DNA of 64,000 bases from assembly GCA_007922225.1 (NCBI GenBank), contig ML679968.1, forward strand, positions 7,804,075 through 7,868,074, read 5' to 3'. The translations under genes were made by a program, and so were the position numbers. The notes beneath the pieces are model-generated. The model was not told where the DNA came from. It did not search any database and saw only the letters and a program-made list of their open reading frames with translations. Shown here piece by piece: positions 10,620-20,970 of the stretch (the stretch's first letter is position 1; every line of letters begins with the position of its first letter). The DNA is from Emydura subglobosa. Lineage: Eukaryota; Chordata; Testudines; Chelidae.

Positions 10620-10800
10620 GTTCTGACTTTCTTTTCACTGCTTCCTGGCCAATGCACTTCAGATAAACATAGATCTCCATGTTCAGGCTTTTCAACTGCT
10701 TGACGAGAAGGTTGGCCGTAGCTGTTTCAGACAATGTTCTGACATTCTAGGCACCAATTTTACAGTTACAACCAACACACAGGATGCTGGAATGGCCCTT
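10620..10800 (-). pseudogene. LINE endonuclease N-terminus, inverted fragment
   Basis: Translated on the minus strand, 10800-10621 gives CKIGA-stop-NVRTLSETATANLLVKQLKS. The phrase around the stop matches the start of the apurinic-type endonuclease of non-LTR retrotransposons (WNVRTL, with Trp changed to stop). It lies directly before plus-strand reverse-transcriptase remains, that is, in the opposite orientation to the rest of the element. Only the first 50-60 residues of the domain are readable. Confidence 0.6.
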
Positions 10801-10869
10801 TTGCAAGGTTTCAGTGGTCATTTTTGCCTCAGTGGCAGAGAAATTCTTAGCCTTTTCAATTACAAGGAC

Positions 10870-11195
10870 AACTGCAGTATAAACCCCCTCACAGTATGAC
10901 TGCATACACCCAAGCATGGTTTTCTAGTTCCATGGTGGTTCAGCAAGGCTGTATTCTGTCACCGTCATTGTTCATTATTGTCATTGATTGGCAGATGGAT
11001 AAGTTTGGGGAGGCAGCTGTTGGTGGCATTGAGCTGAATACCATTCTGCTTTGGGATCTTGAATTTGCCTATGGCACTGTCTTGTTGGCTTACTTTAGTG
11101 AATCTCCACAGTTGTTGGCTGCTCTGGATGGGCAAGAATCAGCATAAATTGGTCTGGTTATGAAACCCAATAAAAATTATACCCTGGCCATTACC
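10870..11195 (+). pseudogene. LINE reverse transcriptase palm fragment
   Basis: The 83-residue frame at 10896-11147 has VQQGCILSPSLFIIVIDW (residues 15-32), the QGC-LSP-LF motif of non-LTR reverse transcriptases. It then has DLEFAYGTVLLA, the catalytic F/Y-A-D-D site in which both aspartates are lost (A-Y-G-T). The downstream GLVMKPNK corresponds to the GL-N--KT motif. The copy cannot be active. It belongs to the same broad LINE type as the fragments at 23935-24733 and 42330-43900; I do not assign a clade. Confidence 0.75.
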
Positions 11196-11300
11196 ATAGA
11201 ATCATAGAATCATAGAATATTAGAGTTGGAAGGGACCTCAGGAGGTCATCTAGTCCAACTCCCTGCTCAAAGCAGGACTAACCTCAGCTATATCATCCCA
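11196..11300 (-). mobile_element. CR1 3' end inserted in LINE
   Basis: Repeats of ATAGAATC followed by GAGTTGGAAGGGACCTCAGG and GGTCATCTAGTCCAACTCCC form the complement of the CR1 3' terminus with its short terminal tandem repeat. It separates two parts of one LINE (10870-11195 and 11335-11800), so it was inserted later. Confidence 0.85.
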
Positions 11301-11334
11301 GTCTCCAGTTCCATGTTATAACCAGCTCAGTATT

Positions 11335-11800
11335 AATCTGTCCACACAGGATGTTGAGCAAGTGACAGCTGTGAAATATTTGTGCACCACCCAAGACAGT
11401 GCAGGAGCATGCTTGAAAGATGTGATCTCTCGTATAGCAGTAGCTGCTACCATGTTTTGTGCCTTTCATCAGCCTCTGTGGGGATGTCATGACATCAAGG
11501 TGCTACAAAATTGTGGATCTAAAGAACCACGGTTATACAAACTCTGGTGTATGGAAGTGAAACATGGATGCAAGGAAGGCTGAAAAACATCAGCTTCTTG
11601 ATGTCTTCATCAAGTTCTCCATATTTAATGGCAGCACAAGATCAGAAATGAAGATATATGAAGCCAAACCCAAACAACCATCTCCATCAGCGCTGGCACA
11701 ATTTCAGCAGCTTTCTTGGTATGGACATACTTAAGAATGACAGACCAACAAATTCCAAAGCTTGTGGAAATTCCAAAGGAATGCTGCTGTATGGCCAGCA
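11335..11800 (+). pseudogene. LINE RT C-terminal region, fragment
   Basis: The plus strand reads VEQVTAVKYLCTT (for the usual YLG), DVISRIAVAATMFCAFHQPLW, and HDIKVLQNCGSKEPRLYKLWCMEVKHGC. These parallel the region after the RT palm in non-LTR elements: 'YLGS', 'I--RI--A---F--L', 'K--VY---VLP-LLYG-E-W'. Frameshifts follow. It continues the RT fragment that ends before the CR1 insertion. Confidence 0.65.
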
Positions 11801-14800
11801 ATCACATGGGCACTAAAAGTCTCAGAGGTGTGACAAAATTGACAATGATGGATATAAACTGAATAGACAAACAGTACTTTGCCAGAGATTGATCCAGGGG
11901 TGCTTGATTTGCAAGAAAACCACATCCCTTTGTGATTTGGGATGATGATGATGGCTGGAGAAGGATGGAGAAAGAGAGGAGATAAACAGACTAATAAATG
12001 ATGTGCAGTGAAGACCCAACCATACACTGAGATAGCACCTTCTAGGAGGCAAATTATGCCTTCACTCTAAACATGCAAAACTTACTAAAGCCATATTTTA
12101 GGTTTGTACGTTTCCTCATTTTAACAAAACCTTGATCGCCATCATGTATTGATTTTGTATTCAGATTGTTTCACCAAGATTTAAAATCTTTGTTCAAGGT
12201 TATTATTTACATTGTCTGTGAAATCCCAAAGGCATAATAGTTTAGCATATTGTTAATTTTAGATTGTTTACTTTGTGTTCATGTATATTTTTCGCCTCAA
12301 TTAATTACTGACCCCATTTTACATGCATTTGCGTTAGTCACTTTTTATTTCTTAAGGCTTTGTTTGTTATAATGAACGATAACAGAGTTGTTTTTCCAAA
12401 GTGATGTCGAGCCTGCACTATGTACGGTCATCTCTGTCAATTAATGTTTAGAAAGATTCTAAAGGCTTCTAATTCTTTTCTCCTGTTTTTCTCTTCCTAT
12501 ATCCATGAAATAACTGACACACACCTACAAAAGCAAGCAATTGAAAACATAGTCCAAAAACCAGGACATAGCCCTTTCTCCTCCAGCCACAAGCAGACCA
12601 GACACTTTTCCACTGCCACTGCTACTATCCACCACAGACCACTCACCATAATCTTAACTTTCAGCACTTTTTCCCACTACATACACTTCTTTATTAGATT
12701 TCTCTTCCCCAGTACTATTAGTTGTGGATCTTTGTGGTTGTGGTTGGTTGTGTTATGAGAGGATAATCTGCTAAGGGATTGTTCTTAGAAGGCCAGTTAA
12801 AAAAGGGAACAATAAATGCTTAGTTAGGATTGTGATTCCTGATATGTAGTGTATGGTAATTTTAGCCACGTTAGGTGTGTGTCTCTGGGTGAAGGAGAAG
12901 AGGTTATTTTACTATTAAGTTGTTTAATTTCTCTTTTCTTGCATTTATGGGTGCATGACAGATATGTTGTGTGTTGTGCAACCCTAACTGCTTCATAATG
13001 AATATTTGTGTCTCAGCTTTCTTTGTTTTTTTTTAATATTGAATAAGGAGTGGAGGTGATGAGGTGGGAAAGTGCAGACCCATTGGAGGTAGAAGCATAA
13101 CATCTAATAGAGCTTATTTTGTTGGTCAGCCACTATACTGGACACCCGTATTGCTGTAGTAGAATAAAATCTGATAAAAAATGTAGTTCCTGAGGAAGAA
13201 GTTCCCATCGTTTTTTCGATTTTTCCGTTCCCATCCCATCCCAACCACTCAGGCTTTTTTTGCTCAGCCCCAATCAACCAGTTTACATGTGTCTGGCTCT
13301 AGTCAGTCAGGATTATATGCACGTGACCCCCATCAATCAAGTTTAGATACAGAAATTTTCACCTATAATGTGAATAATGGCTAAAAATGACCCTAAATCT
13401 AACAGAAAAAGAAACAAACAAGATCCGTGTTTTACCAGTTCTCACATTTTATCCCAGTATTGAGTTTTGTATAGATAGAAACTATTTTTAAGAGATCCCA
13501 GTCAGCAATGAAAAGGAGGACTGCATTAACAAATTTCAGTCAAAGCCAAATCTTCAAAGTCTTCTCATTAAAAATGTGTGTGAAGAAACCACCCCAAAAC
13601 TATTGATCTATGAAAATTCAAATGATATAAAAACTAACCCTGTATAAAATTTCACACCAGTTGGCCATTAACCTTTAGACATAAATTTATGCTCCAGTTT
13701 AAGCCCATTTTAGATTGCAATTTGAGCTATAGATAGGCTTAGCTGAATTTAATTTTTTTTATCATTTTGATAGATAATATCACTCTTTATTTTTGAGCCT
13801 TTTATTTAGGCTTTTATCTATTTACATTTTCACAATTGCAGGAGTTTATGGGCATGTCAGACAATTATTTAATGACAATAGACATTGAGATTCAAAAAAT
13901 TAAATCTTTAATATAATTAAAACACAAACTGTCAATATCGTCATAATATACAATGTAAATATCCTTAAATAAAGAAATCATACCTGTTTTATTATTCATT
14001 CACTAGTCCATTTGTAAGAAGCCTAATTCTAATGTCCAAATCACTGGATTTTGATGCTAATAAATTCTCAAGCAGCATTTTTCTTACTTCACCTATCTGC
14101 AAGTTTAGATTATCATCAGTGGAAATATTTTTCATCATTCTATGTGTGTGTGGTGAAATCAATATTTAGCAACATTTTCTGATAAATATTTAATCCTTCC
14201 AAACATAGCCAGAGAGATGATACCAGATGTCCCCATAATTATAAAAACATCTCAAATATCATTGCATGGCTGTATTTCAACATCTCAGTTTTTCATTTTC
14301 ACATTATTTCTGATGCTTTTAATATAGCTGAACAGTCTCATTAGAGTACTTCAAATAAATGAAGACATTACAGCAGAACTGCTACATTAAACCAAGCATT
14401 CAGCTACAGTGTAAAAATTAATGCTTAAAAAGCTTTTGAAAACATATTTAGTGCCATAATTGAACAATGCTTAGGCTATTAACTACTATAAAACTTGAAA
14501 TAATTACACTCCATTAAATGTTGCGATTATTAATGATCTTTTTTTAAAAAAAAATGAAGTTAAACTTTCACTAATTATTGTGCGCCACTCAAAAATTAAT
14601 AACAATGTTGAAGTTCAAAAGAGGTAGGTTAAGTGCATGTATGTATCTTTTTGCACCAAGTGGTGCTGCAAGTGGTCTGTACACGAGCAGAATACTTACA
14701 CTGAGACAAATCCAACTTTCAGTTTACACAAGTGCAATTCCACTGAGATCAGCCGAGGTTTTATCCCACTATTAATATGCTACACTGGCCCACCCAAAAC

Positions 14801-15240
14801 ATACTTCATGAGATTCTGTGCTGCACCTCGTAGAGGTACATCACAAAACACACCGCCCCTGGGAAAGGTGAGGCTAAGGTGTTTTTAAATCATTTTGGAC
14901 ACTTTGTACCCAAAGGACCCTCTAAATTATGGCAGTCTCCTCAGGCTAATCTATGGACCAAATCTCTATTAAGAAGCTTCAGTGCACTATGTGGCATGGT
15001 CCTACACTTATGTCCTTCTTGCCCTGACATAGTATCTACACAGCTGCTTGTGAGGGGGCTCTTCGAAGGCAGACTTACTGCTGTCTTCTGCAGTTCATGC
15101 TCCAGGGAAATTCTCTTCCAGCTATAAGTGAGCTTATGGAGTCCCTGTACATTGCATAAAGAGGGAAGAGCAAGAATTAGGAATTCACCCACTGTATTTT
15201 GCCAGTGTTGTTTCTTGTATGAAGTTGGGTGCAAATGAAA
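11801..15240. other. No gene; AT-rich DNA
   Basis: I find no coding similarity or named repeat. A T run lies at 13022-13036 and a 10-base C run at 15262 just beyond. Open frames such as that near 12420 consist of short low-complexity residues and resemble nothing known to me. Confidence 0.4.
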
Positions 15241-15457
15241 CTAATTAGCTCACTCTTCCCCCCCCCCCCGGCATTGTTTAAACTTCTGTTCCAAAAAGTT
15301 CTCTGCTTAAGCATTATCTAATCAAGTGTTGATGATCCAAGCAAGATCATCTGAAATACATTTGTGCATATTGCTGTTTTTATTTATGATTAAATACATG
15401 TTTATCATTGTGTTCACCACCATGAATCTAAGTTGAGGACTATGGTTCTCCAGTTCC

Positions 15458-16012
15458 TTGGCATTCAGGAACATGATGACTGACAATGCTAGAAAGAATG
15501 GCAATATATATTTGGTATGTGGAAAGTGGGGTTTTGTTTCTTATTTGGTGGCTCCATCAGAGGACCCTTCTACCCTCCACATTCCTACTCAAGGGAAGAC
15601 TTTGAGTCCTTTTGAGATTTCTGGGGCATTGAACATCTCTTGGCAAAGACCAAAAACTCAAGATGCTGAGGAGAGTCAAGGTAAGGTTACAAGAGCCAGC
15701 CTAACTGCATATTGGAATCCAGACCTGAGTGCCACAAGGACAGTCTTACTACCCTTGGTGTGGATACTTTGTCAGAACACCATTTGTTCATTTTGCTATT
15801 TAGTTTTAAGCTGGCCACTGATTTCAGCTCTTCACCCTGCACCAAAAACTGAGCCTAAATGTACTCTTTACCTAGGCAGGTGCTGGGAGGTTACTAGGAA
15901 GGAGAACAGGGTGGTTTGTATTGGCTGTAAATGTTGGGAGGGGTTGGATTTAGATATTACTGTTTTTGTCTTTTATTATCCTAAAGCTCTTTTCCACTGT
16001 CCCTTATTCTGA
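15458..16012 (+). other. Unassigned open frame of 184 codons
   Basis: This is one of the longest uninterrupted frames in the window (184 codons from ATG). I recognise no domain, signal peptide or conserved motif. Residues near the end (ITVFVFYYPKALFHCPLF) are hydrophobic but are not a clear membrane segment. An AATAAA follows at about 16026, and another poly(A)-like ATTAAA at about 16122. The sequence could be an old LTR or 3' UTR of a retroelement. Chance is a fair explanation, and I do not claim a gene. Confidence 0.15.
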
Positions 16013-17790
16013 GTTTCCAATACCCAATAAAGTCCCAGTTACTATTTTATTACCCTGGGAATTGTGTTAACTATTTTATTATTGTGTCAATTGACTGCCA
16101 TTCCTCTGTAACAGATTGTGTATTAAATATTTTCCCAAAAGAAAGGAGTCTGTGTTCTCGGCACTAGAACTAGAACTGAACTAGATTCTTTGGGTGGAGA
16201 TACTGGGCACTGTTAAAGGTGAACCCATGACCGTGAGGAGAAAGAGAAAGCTGTAGCCATGCCTCAGGGCTGGGTAGTTACAGGTGTATAAATATGTAAT
16301 TTCTTGGAATTCTTGTGCAAATCTAAAAGGCTCTGTTTTGCTCTTCACGTCGATTTCATGGGCATGATGGTAGACATGATGGCCAAGTATTTTGGAAAAC
16401 ACCTGGACTTCAATACAAGCAACATATACCTTAGATTGCAAAATGATGTTGATGTGGTGTCAGGGTTTTATCAGCATAAATGTGGGATGGTTAGATTAGT
16501 TTCAAGATCTAAAGCCAAGAAAAAAATTATGTAGTACATCCCAAACACTTGCCAATAAAATTTTATACTGTATGACACGATGTGGTATTCTGTATACCAC
16601 ACTTTATAGAGAAACTATTTTAAAATGTTTTTTGAGCTTTAAATAATTTTTTTGGTATTGGTTTTTTACTTGCTGTCTATAAAGCGAAGTGCCTTAATTT
16701 TATCAGACTAAATGTTCAGGACAGGAGAGAGAAGATTAACTGATGTTTTAGAAATCACTAAAATATTTTTCCATATATGCCTTAGAGGTAGCTGGAAAAT
16801 ATATTCTCCACTGACTTCTCTCCCACCCCACCGGCATAGAAAGTTTCAACTGTGATGAAAATATTCTGGCTGAAAGTCAAACATTTCAATTGAGAAATGC
16901 TAGTATAGTGTCTCATAAGAATTGTAATTCAAGTACCTCATTCCCCCATTCTCCTATATGGACCAGGCTTCCTGGAGAGACTAATTCAGATGATAGATCA
17001 CCTCTTCACCTCTTGTTTAGTTGCTGCGGTACATCAGGGAGTCCCTGATTGGGAAATGTAGTTGTCCTGGGAAACAATTCAGTCCATAAAGGAGAATGAG
17101 ACACCTAATCTATAATGCTCCTGAGGCACTACAGTGACATTTCTGAATCAAAATTTCATTGTTTGTGTGATTGGCTTTTTAATAAGAAGGTGAAATTTTT
17201 CCATGGAATGCTGACACTTTCCAGGAAAATTGTCTAGCTGGAAACCTAATTTTCTGTCCCAAATCAGTTTTGAAGGAACATCTTCAACCAGTGCTCTCAA
17301 TAATTATTTTAATATGTGATCTCACAATCTTAATAGGGCCAGAAACAGAAACAAAACATTTATTCCCTGACCTCATTTTGTGATAAAAAGTCTTTTTTTC
17401 CAGTTGAAGTGGGATAAAGACAAGAGCCCATTCCTTCCTTTCTAATGAAATAATGGTTCTATTTCTAGCACAGGTATGTCATAGGATACCAAACTTCAAG
17501 ACTCACTTGTTCAGGGCTCAATTATTTTTTTTTTTTTTGAACCTCAGACCATTGTTATTTTGTGAGGACATTTCAGAGTTTGGAGCAGTGGGAGAGAAGT
17601 GCCTAGCTGAAGTTTTTTGTTTTGTTTTGTTTTGTTTTGTTTTGAAAAGGCAGTTCTTAAATGTGCTCATAGACTTGAAATGTTAGACGTAATCTAAGGA
17701 GGAAAAGGATTAGTGGACAGAGTGCATGCGAGGCAGTCAAAGAGTTATTATATTGTTCTGTAGTTCCTCATATGGAGATACCTATAGAAT
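16013..17790. other. No gene; AT-rich DNA
   Basis: Nothing recognised except homopolymer and microsatellite runs (T run near 17525; GTTTT repeat at 17609-17644). Confidence 0.4.
17609..17644. repeat. (GTTTT)n microsatellite
   Basis: About seven consecutive TTTTG units. Confidence 0.9.
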
Positions 17791-18456
17791 TACAATACAA
17801 TTACATAGAAATTTAAGGCTGGAAGGAACCTTAAGAAGTCATCTTGTCAATCCCCTGCACTGAGGTAGGATTTTTTGTTGCTCTCCTCTGGACTATCTCC
17901 AATGTTATCACATCTCTCTTAAAGTCTGGTGTGCAAAACTGGACACAGGACTCCAGCTGAGTCTTCACAAGTGCAATCCAGAGTAGGACAATTACCTCCC
18001 ATGTCTTACATAAGACTCAGGTTAATACACCCCAAAAAGATATTATCTTTTTTCATAACTGGATCACATAGATGGCTCATATTCAAATTGTGGTGTGCTA
18101 TAACTCCCAGATTCTCTTTTGCAGTACTACTGCTTAGCTAGTTGTTTCCCATTTTGTAGTTATGCAGTTGATTTTTCCTTCCTAAGTGTAGTATTTTGCA
18201 CATGTCTTTACAGAATTTCATCTTCTTGATTTTAGACCAATTCTTAATTTATCAAAGTCTATTTAAATTCTAATCTTGTCCTCCAAAGTGCTAGCAAACC
18301 CTGTCATCTTGGTGTCATTCACACGTTTTATAAGCATACTCTCCACCCCTTCATCCAAGTCATTAATGAAAATATTGAATAATATCAGACCCAGGTCAGA
18401 CTCCTGTGGGACTTCACTAGATATGTCCTCCCAATCTGACAGTGAACTATTGATGA

Positions 18457-18701
18457 TTTTACACTGACGGTGGAAATTCAACGCCGTCAGATTGATTTAT
18501 CTGGATCGATTGAGTGGAAGTGGAGACCCACTAAACCAACCTGGAAATCAACATTACTAATCCACCTCCACCGGGTGGAGTAATGCTGCGTCGACAGGAG
18601 CGCATTTCCCATCAGCACAGCGAACTGAAGACAGTGTGGTAAGTAGAAGTTAGGAAGTCGATGGGAGATACTCAAGCTAGTAGCATCTACGCAAGTAGTC
18701 A
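18457..18701 (+). mobile_element. MITE family A copy, inserted in CR1
   Basis: TTTTACACTGACGGTGG at the start, the block around TCGATTGAGTGG, GTGGAGTAATGCTGCGTCGAC and AAGTCGATGGGAGATACTC match the copies at 22501-22800, 40264-40543 and 56671-56940. CR1 sequence stops on its left at TGAACTATTGATGA and resumes on its right at TTTGAGTATGG. This copy is the most decayed of the four and lacks its right terminal repeat. Confidence 0.7.
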
Positions 18702-18812
18702 TGGTCTTTGAGTATGGTTTTTCAACCAGTTGTGCACCCACCTATAGTTGTTTCATCTAGACCACATTTCCCTCATTTCCTTATGAGAATGTCAAATGGG
18801 ACTGTGTCAGAA

Positions 18813-19271
18813 GACAGTGGCGGAACACTCCAGGTTCAACAGGGATCCAACCATCATGCACTGACTGATGCTCAGGCAGTAGCACAGCCAGACTGTAGTC
18901 AGCTGTCCTGGGGCTTCTTCCCCCCCCCCCCCCCCTTCAGGGTGTAACTCAAAGTCGGGGTCATCCTGTGTTTCCCTAGGGTACACTGCCAGTGGCAGCC
19001 CCAGCAGTCCCTCAGCAACGGGCATGTCTGGCTGCTGTGGTGAGTTCTCGGGCCAGCAGAAGCCTTCAATGGTTTCCTGCTCCAGCAGCAGTGTCTGACT
19101 CCTTCGGCAGCTCCAGCGTAATTGACGTACAGGGCTGACCTTTCAGACTGCCTGTCCTGCCCTTTGCTTCTGGTGTGGCAGGCGTGGCTTTCCTGGGTCT
19201 GCCCACCAGGGGGAACTGGTCTTCCCTTGCTGTCAGTCTCAGAAGAAGACCATGCCTCTTTGCTACAGGCA
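18813..19271. mobile_element. GC-rich insert in CR1, unclassified
   Basis: CR1 breaks off at GGGACTGTGTCAGAA and resumes at ACCCCATCAAAGAAGG; a few tens of bases of the CR1 consensus are missing at the junction. The insert is clearly richer in G and C than its surroundings and contains a run of 16-17 C at about 18920. It has no intact coding region. Its wording (AGTGGCAGCCCCAGCAGTC, TCAGCAACGGGCATGTC) resembles an LTR-type repeat of turtles and crocodilians, but I cannot name it. Confidence 0.4.
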
Positions 19272-20070
19272 GTAACCCCATCAAAGAAGGAAATAAGATT
19301 GTGTTAGCATGATTTGTTCTTCACAAATCCATTTTGGCTATTACTTATCATCTTATCTTCTAAGTGTTTACAAATTGATTTGTCGTTTGTTAAGAGTAAC
19401 TCATTTTGTGCTTTAGCCTTTCTGATTTTGTCCCTCCATGCTTGAGCTATTTTTTTCTATTCATTTATTGCAATTTGTCCATGTTTCTACTTTTTATAGG
19501 TTTCCTTTTTGATTTTCAGGTCATTAAAGAGCTCCTGATGCAGCCATAGTGGCCTCTTGTTTCTACCTATCTTTCCTTCTCAAAGGTTAATTTGCCATTT
19601 TGCCTTTAATATTGTCTCTTTGAGAAACTGTCAACTCTCCTGAACTCCCATATACCTTAGATTTTCTTCCCATGGGACCTTACCTACTAGCTTTCTGAAT
19701 TTGTTAGTTTGTTTTTTGGACATCCATTTTCAACTGTCTCTATTTATTTATTAATTTACAGGTGTTCGCATGGCACTGTTCTAGCTTGTATTGCAAGGTA
19801 TTTACATACCAGATATAGTAAACATTTGTATGCACCTTCATGTTTCAGCCACTGTTCCAGAGGGACATGCTTCCATGCAGAAGATGCTTATTAAAAAAAT
19901 AATACATTAATTAAATTTGTGACTGACTTCCTTGTCTCTTGCTCTGTGGTTTTGCCTGCATTCTACCATATATTTCGTATTATGGCAGTCTTGAATTACG
20001 ACCCAGCATATGTTGTTAGATTTAAGAACACTTTCACTGCAAATTTGACAAAACCCAAAGAAGTACCAAT

Positions 20071-20560
20071 GTGAGATTTCTAAAAATAGCTGCAACACTC
20101 TACCCAAGGTTTAAGATTCTGAAGTGCCTTCCAAAATCTGAGAGGGACAAGGTGTGGAAGATGGTGTCACAAGTCTTAAAAGAGCAACACTCAGATGTGG
20201 CAACTACAGAACCTGATGCAGAACCCGAACCACCAAAAAAGAAAATCAACATTCTGTTGATGGCATCTGGCTCAAATGATAAAAATGAAAATGCTGTGGT
20301 TCCACAATGCTTTGGATCATTATCAAGTAGAACCTGTCATCAGCATGGAAGCATGGAAGTGGTTGAAGCATGAAGGGGCATACGAATATTTAGCACATCT
20401 GGCATGTAAATATCTTGTGGCGCTGGCTACACCAGTGCCATGTGAATGTCTGTTCTCATTTTCAGGTGTCATTGTAAAGAAGAAGCGGCAGCATTATCTC
20501 CCGTAAATGTAAAAAAATTTGTTTGTCTTAGTGATTGGCTGAACAAGAAGTAAGACAGAG
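20071..20560 (+). pseudogene. hAT transposase C-terminal region (pseudogene)
   Basis: The first frame (20071-20373) reads FLKIAATLYPRFKILKCLP, the hAT 'A-LDPRFK-L' motif, then an acidic spacer with PPKKKINILL. A frameshift moves into the second frame (20276-20506), where AWKWLKHEGAYEYLAHLACK, YLVALATPVPCECLFSFSG and VIVKKKRQHYLP form the hAT dimerisation domain (usual form W-W---YP-LA-LAR-yL-iPATSVPSER-FS-AG-I---KR--L). DDE catalytic residues would lie upstream and cannot be identified. ZBED-type host genes share this domain, but the frameshift and nearby terminal repeat mark this as a transposon. Confidence 0.85.
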
Positions 20561-20859
20561 TAGACTAACAGGCTGTAAAGTTTTTCATTATTTTATTTTT
20601 GAGTGCAGTCATTTTTTTACATAATTCTACATTTGTAAGTTGAACTTTCATGATAAAGATATTGCACTTGTATGAGGTAAATTGAAATACTATTTATTTT
20701 GTTTCTTTTTTACAGTGCAAATATTTATAATCAAAATAAATATAAAGTGAGCACTGTACACTTTGTAGTGTGTTGCAACTGAAATCAATATTTTTGAAAA
20801 TGTAGAAAACATCCAAAAATATTTAAATAAATGGCATTCTCTTATTGTTTAACAGCATG

Positions 20860-20950
20860 ATTAATCATGTGATTAATCACGATTAATTTTTTAATTGTGC
20901 AATTAATCACAATTATTTTTTAATCATGCAATTAATCATGATTAATTTTT
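20860..20950. repeat. Subterminal GATTAATC repeats of hAT
   Basis: GATTAATC, its variants CAATTAATC and ATTAATCATG, and poly-T spacers recur here five to six times just inside the terminal repeat. Such subterminal repeats usually bind the hAT transposase; this role is inferred. Confidence 0.6.
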
Positions 20951-20970
20951 TAAATCGCTTGACAGCCCTA

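Larger units (their letters stand above)
17795..19725 (-). mobile_element. CR1 LINE, interrupted by two insertions
   Basis: On the minus strand it runs from part of ORF2 to the 3' end. The left end (17795-17870) is the complement of the CR1 3' terminus. At 18481-18263 the minus frame reads SEVPQESDLGLILFNIFINDLD, the RT motif SGVPQGSVLGP-LFNIFINDLD of CR1, followed by a broken FADDTK (VNDTK). Segment 18702-18812 continues CR1, 19272-19385 continues it again, and 19390-19725 matches ORF2 between endonuclease and RT (VPWEENLRYMGVQES, RPLWLHQELFNDLKIKKETY). The step at about 19385 skips several hundred bases of RT, so there is an internal deletion. Insertions at 18457-18701 and 18813-19271 are listed separately. 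Confidence 0.85.
19758..20970 (+). mobile_element. hAT DNA transposon remnant with inverted segment
   Basis: The plus-strand part (19905-20970) has a decayed transposase, a 3' non-coding tail, an array of GATTAATC-type repeats and the terminal CTTGACAGCCCT at 20958-20969, which corresponds to a hAT inverted-repeat end. The left terminal repeat (AGGGCTGTCAA) was not found, so the 5' end is missing. The leftmost 130 bases (19758-19887) are an inverted, diverged copy of the transposase C-terminal segment at 20337-20465. Confidence 0.8.

Noticed and set aside
20071..20506. Possible host ZBED-type gene derived from a hAT transposase
   Set aside because: A frameshift breaks the domain, and the hAT terminal repeat lies 450 bp downstream, so it is a decayed transposon.
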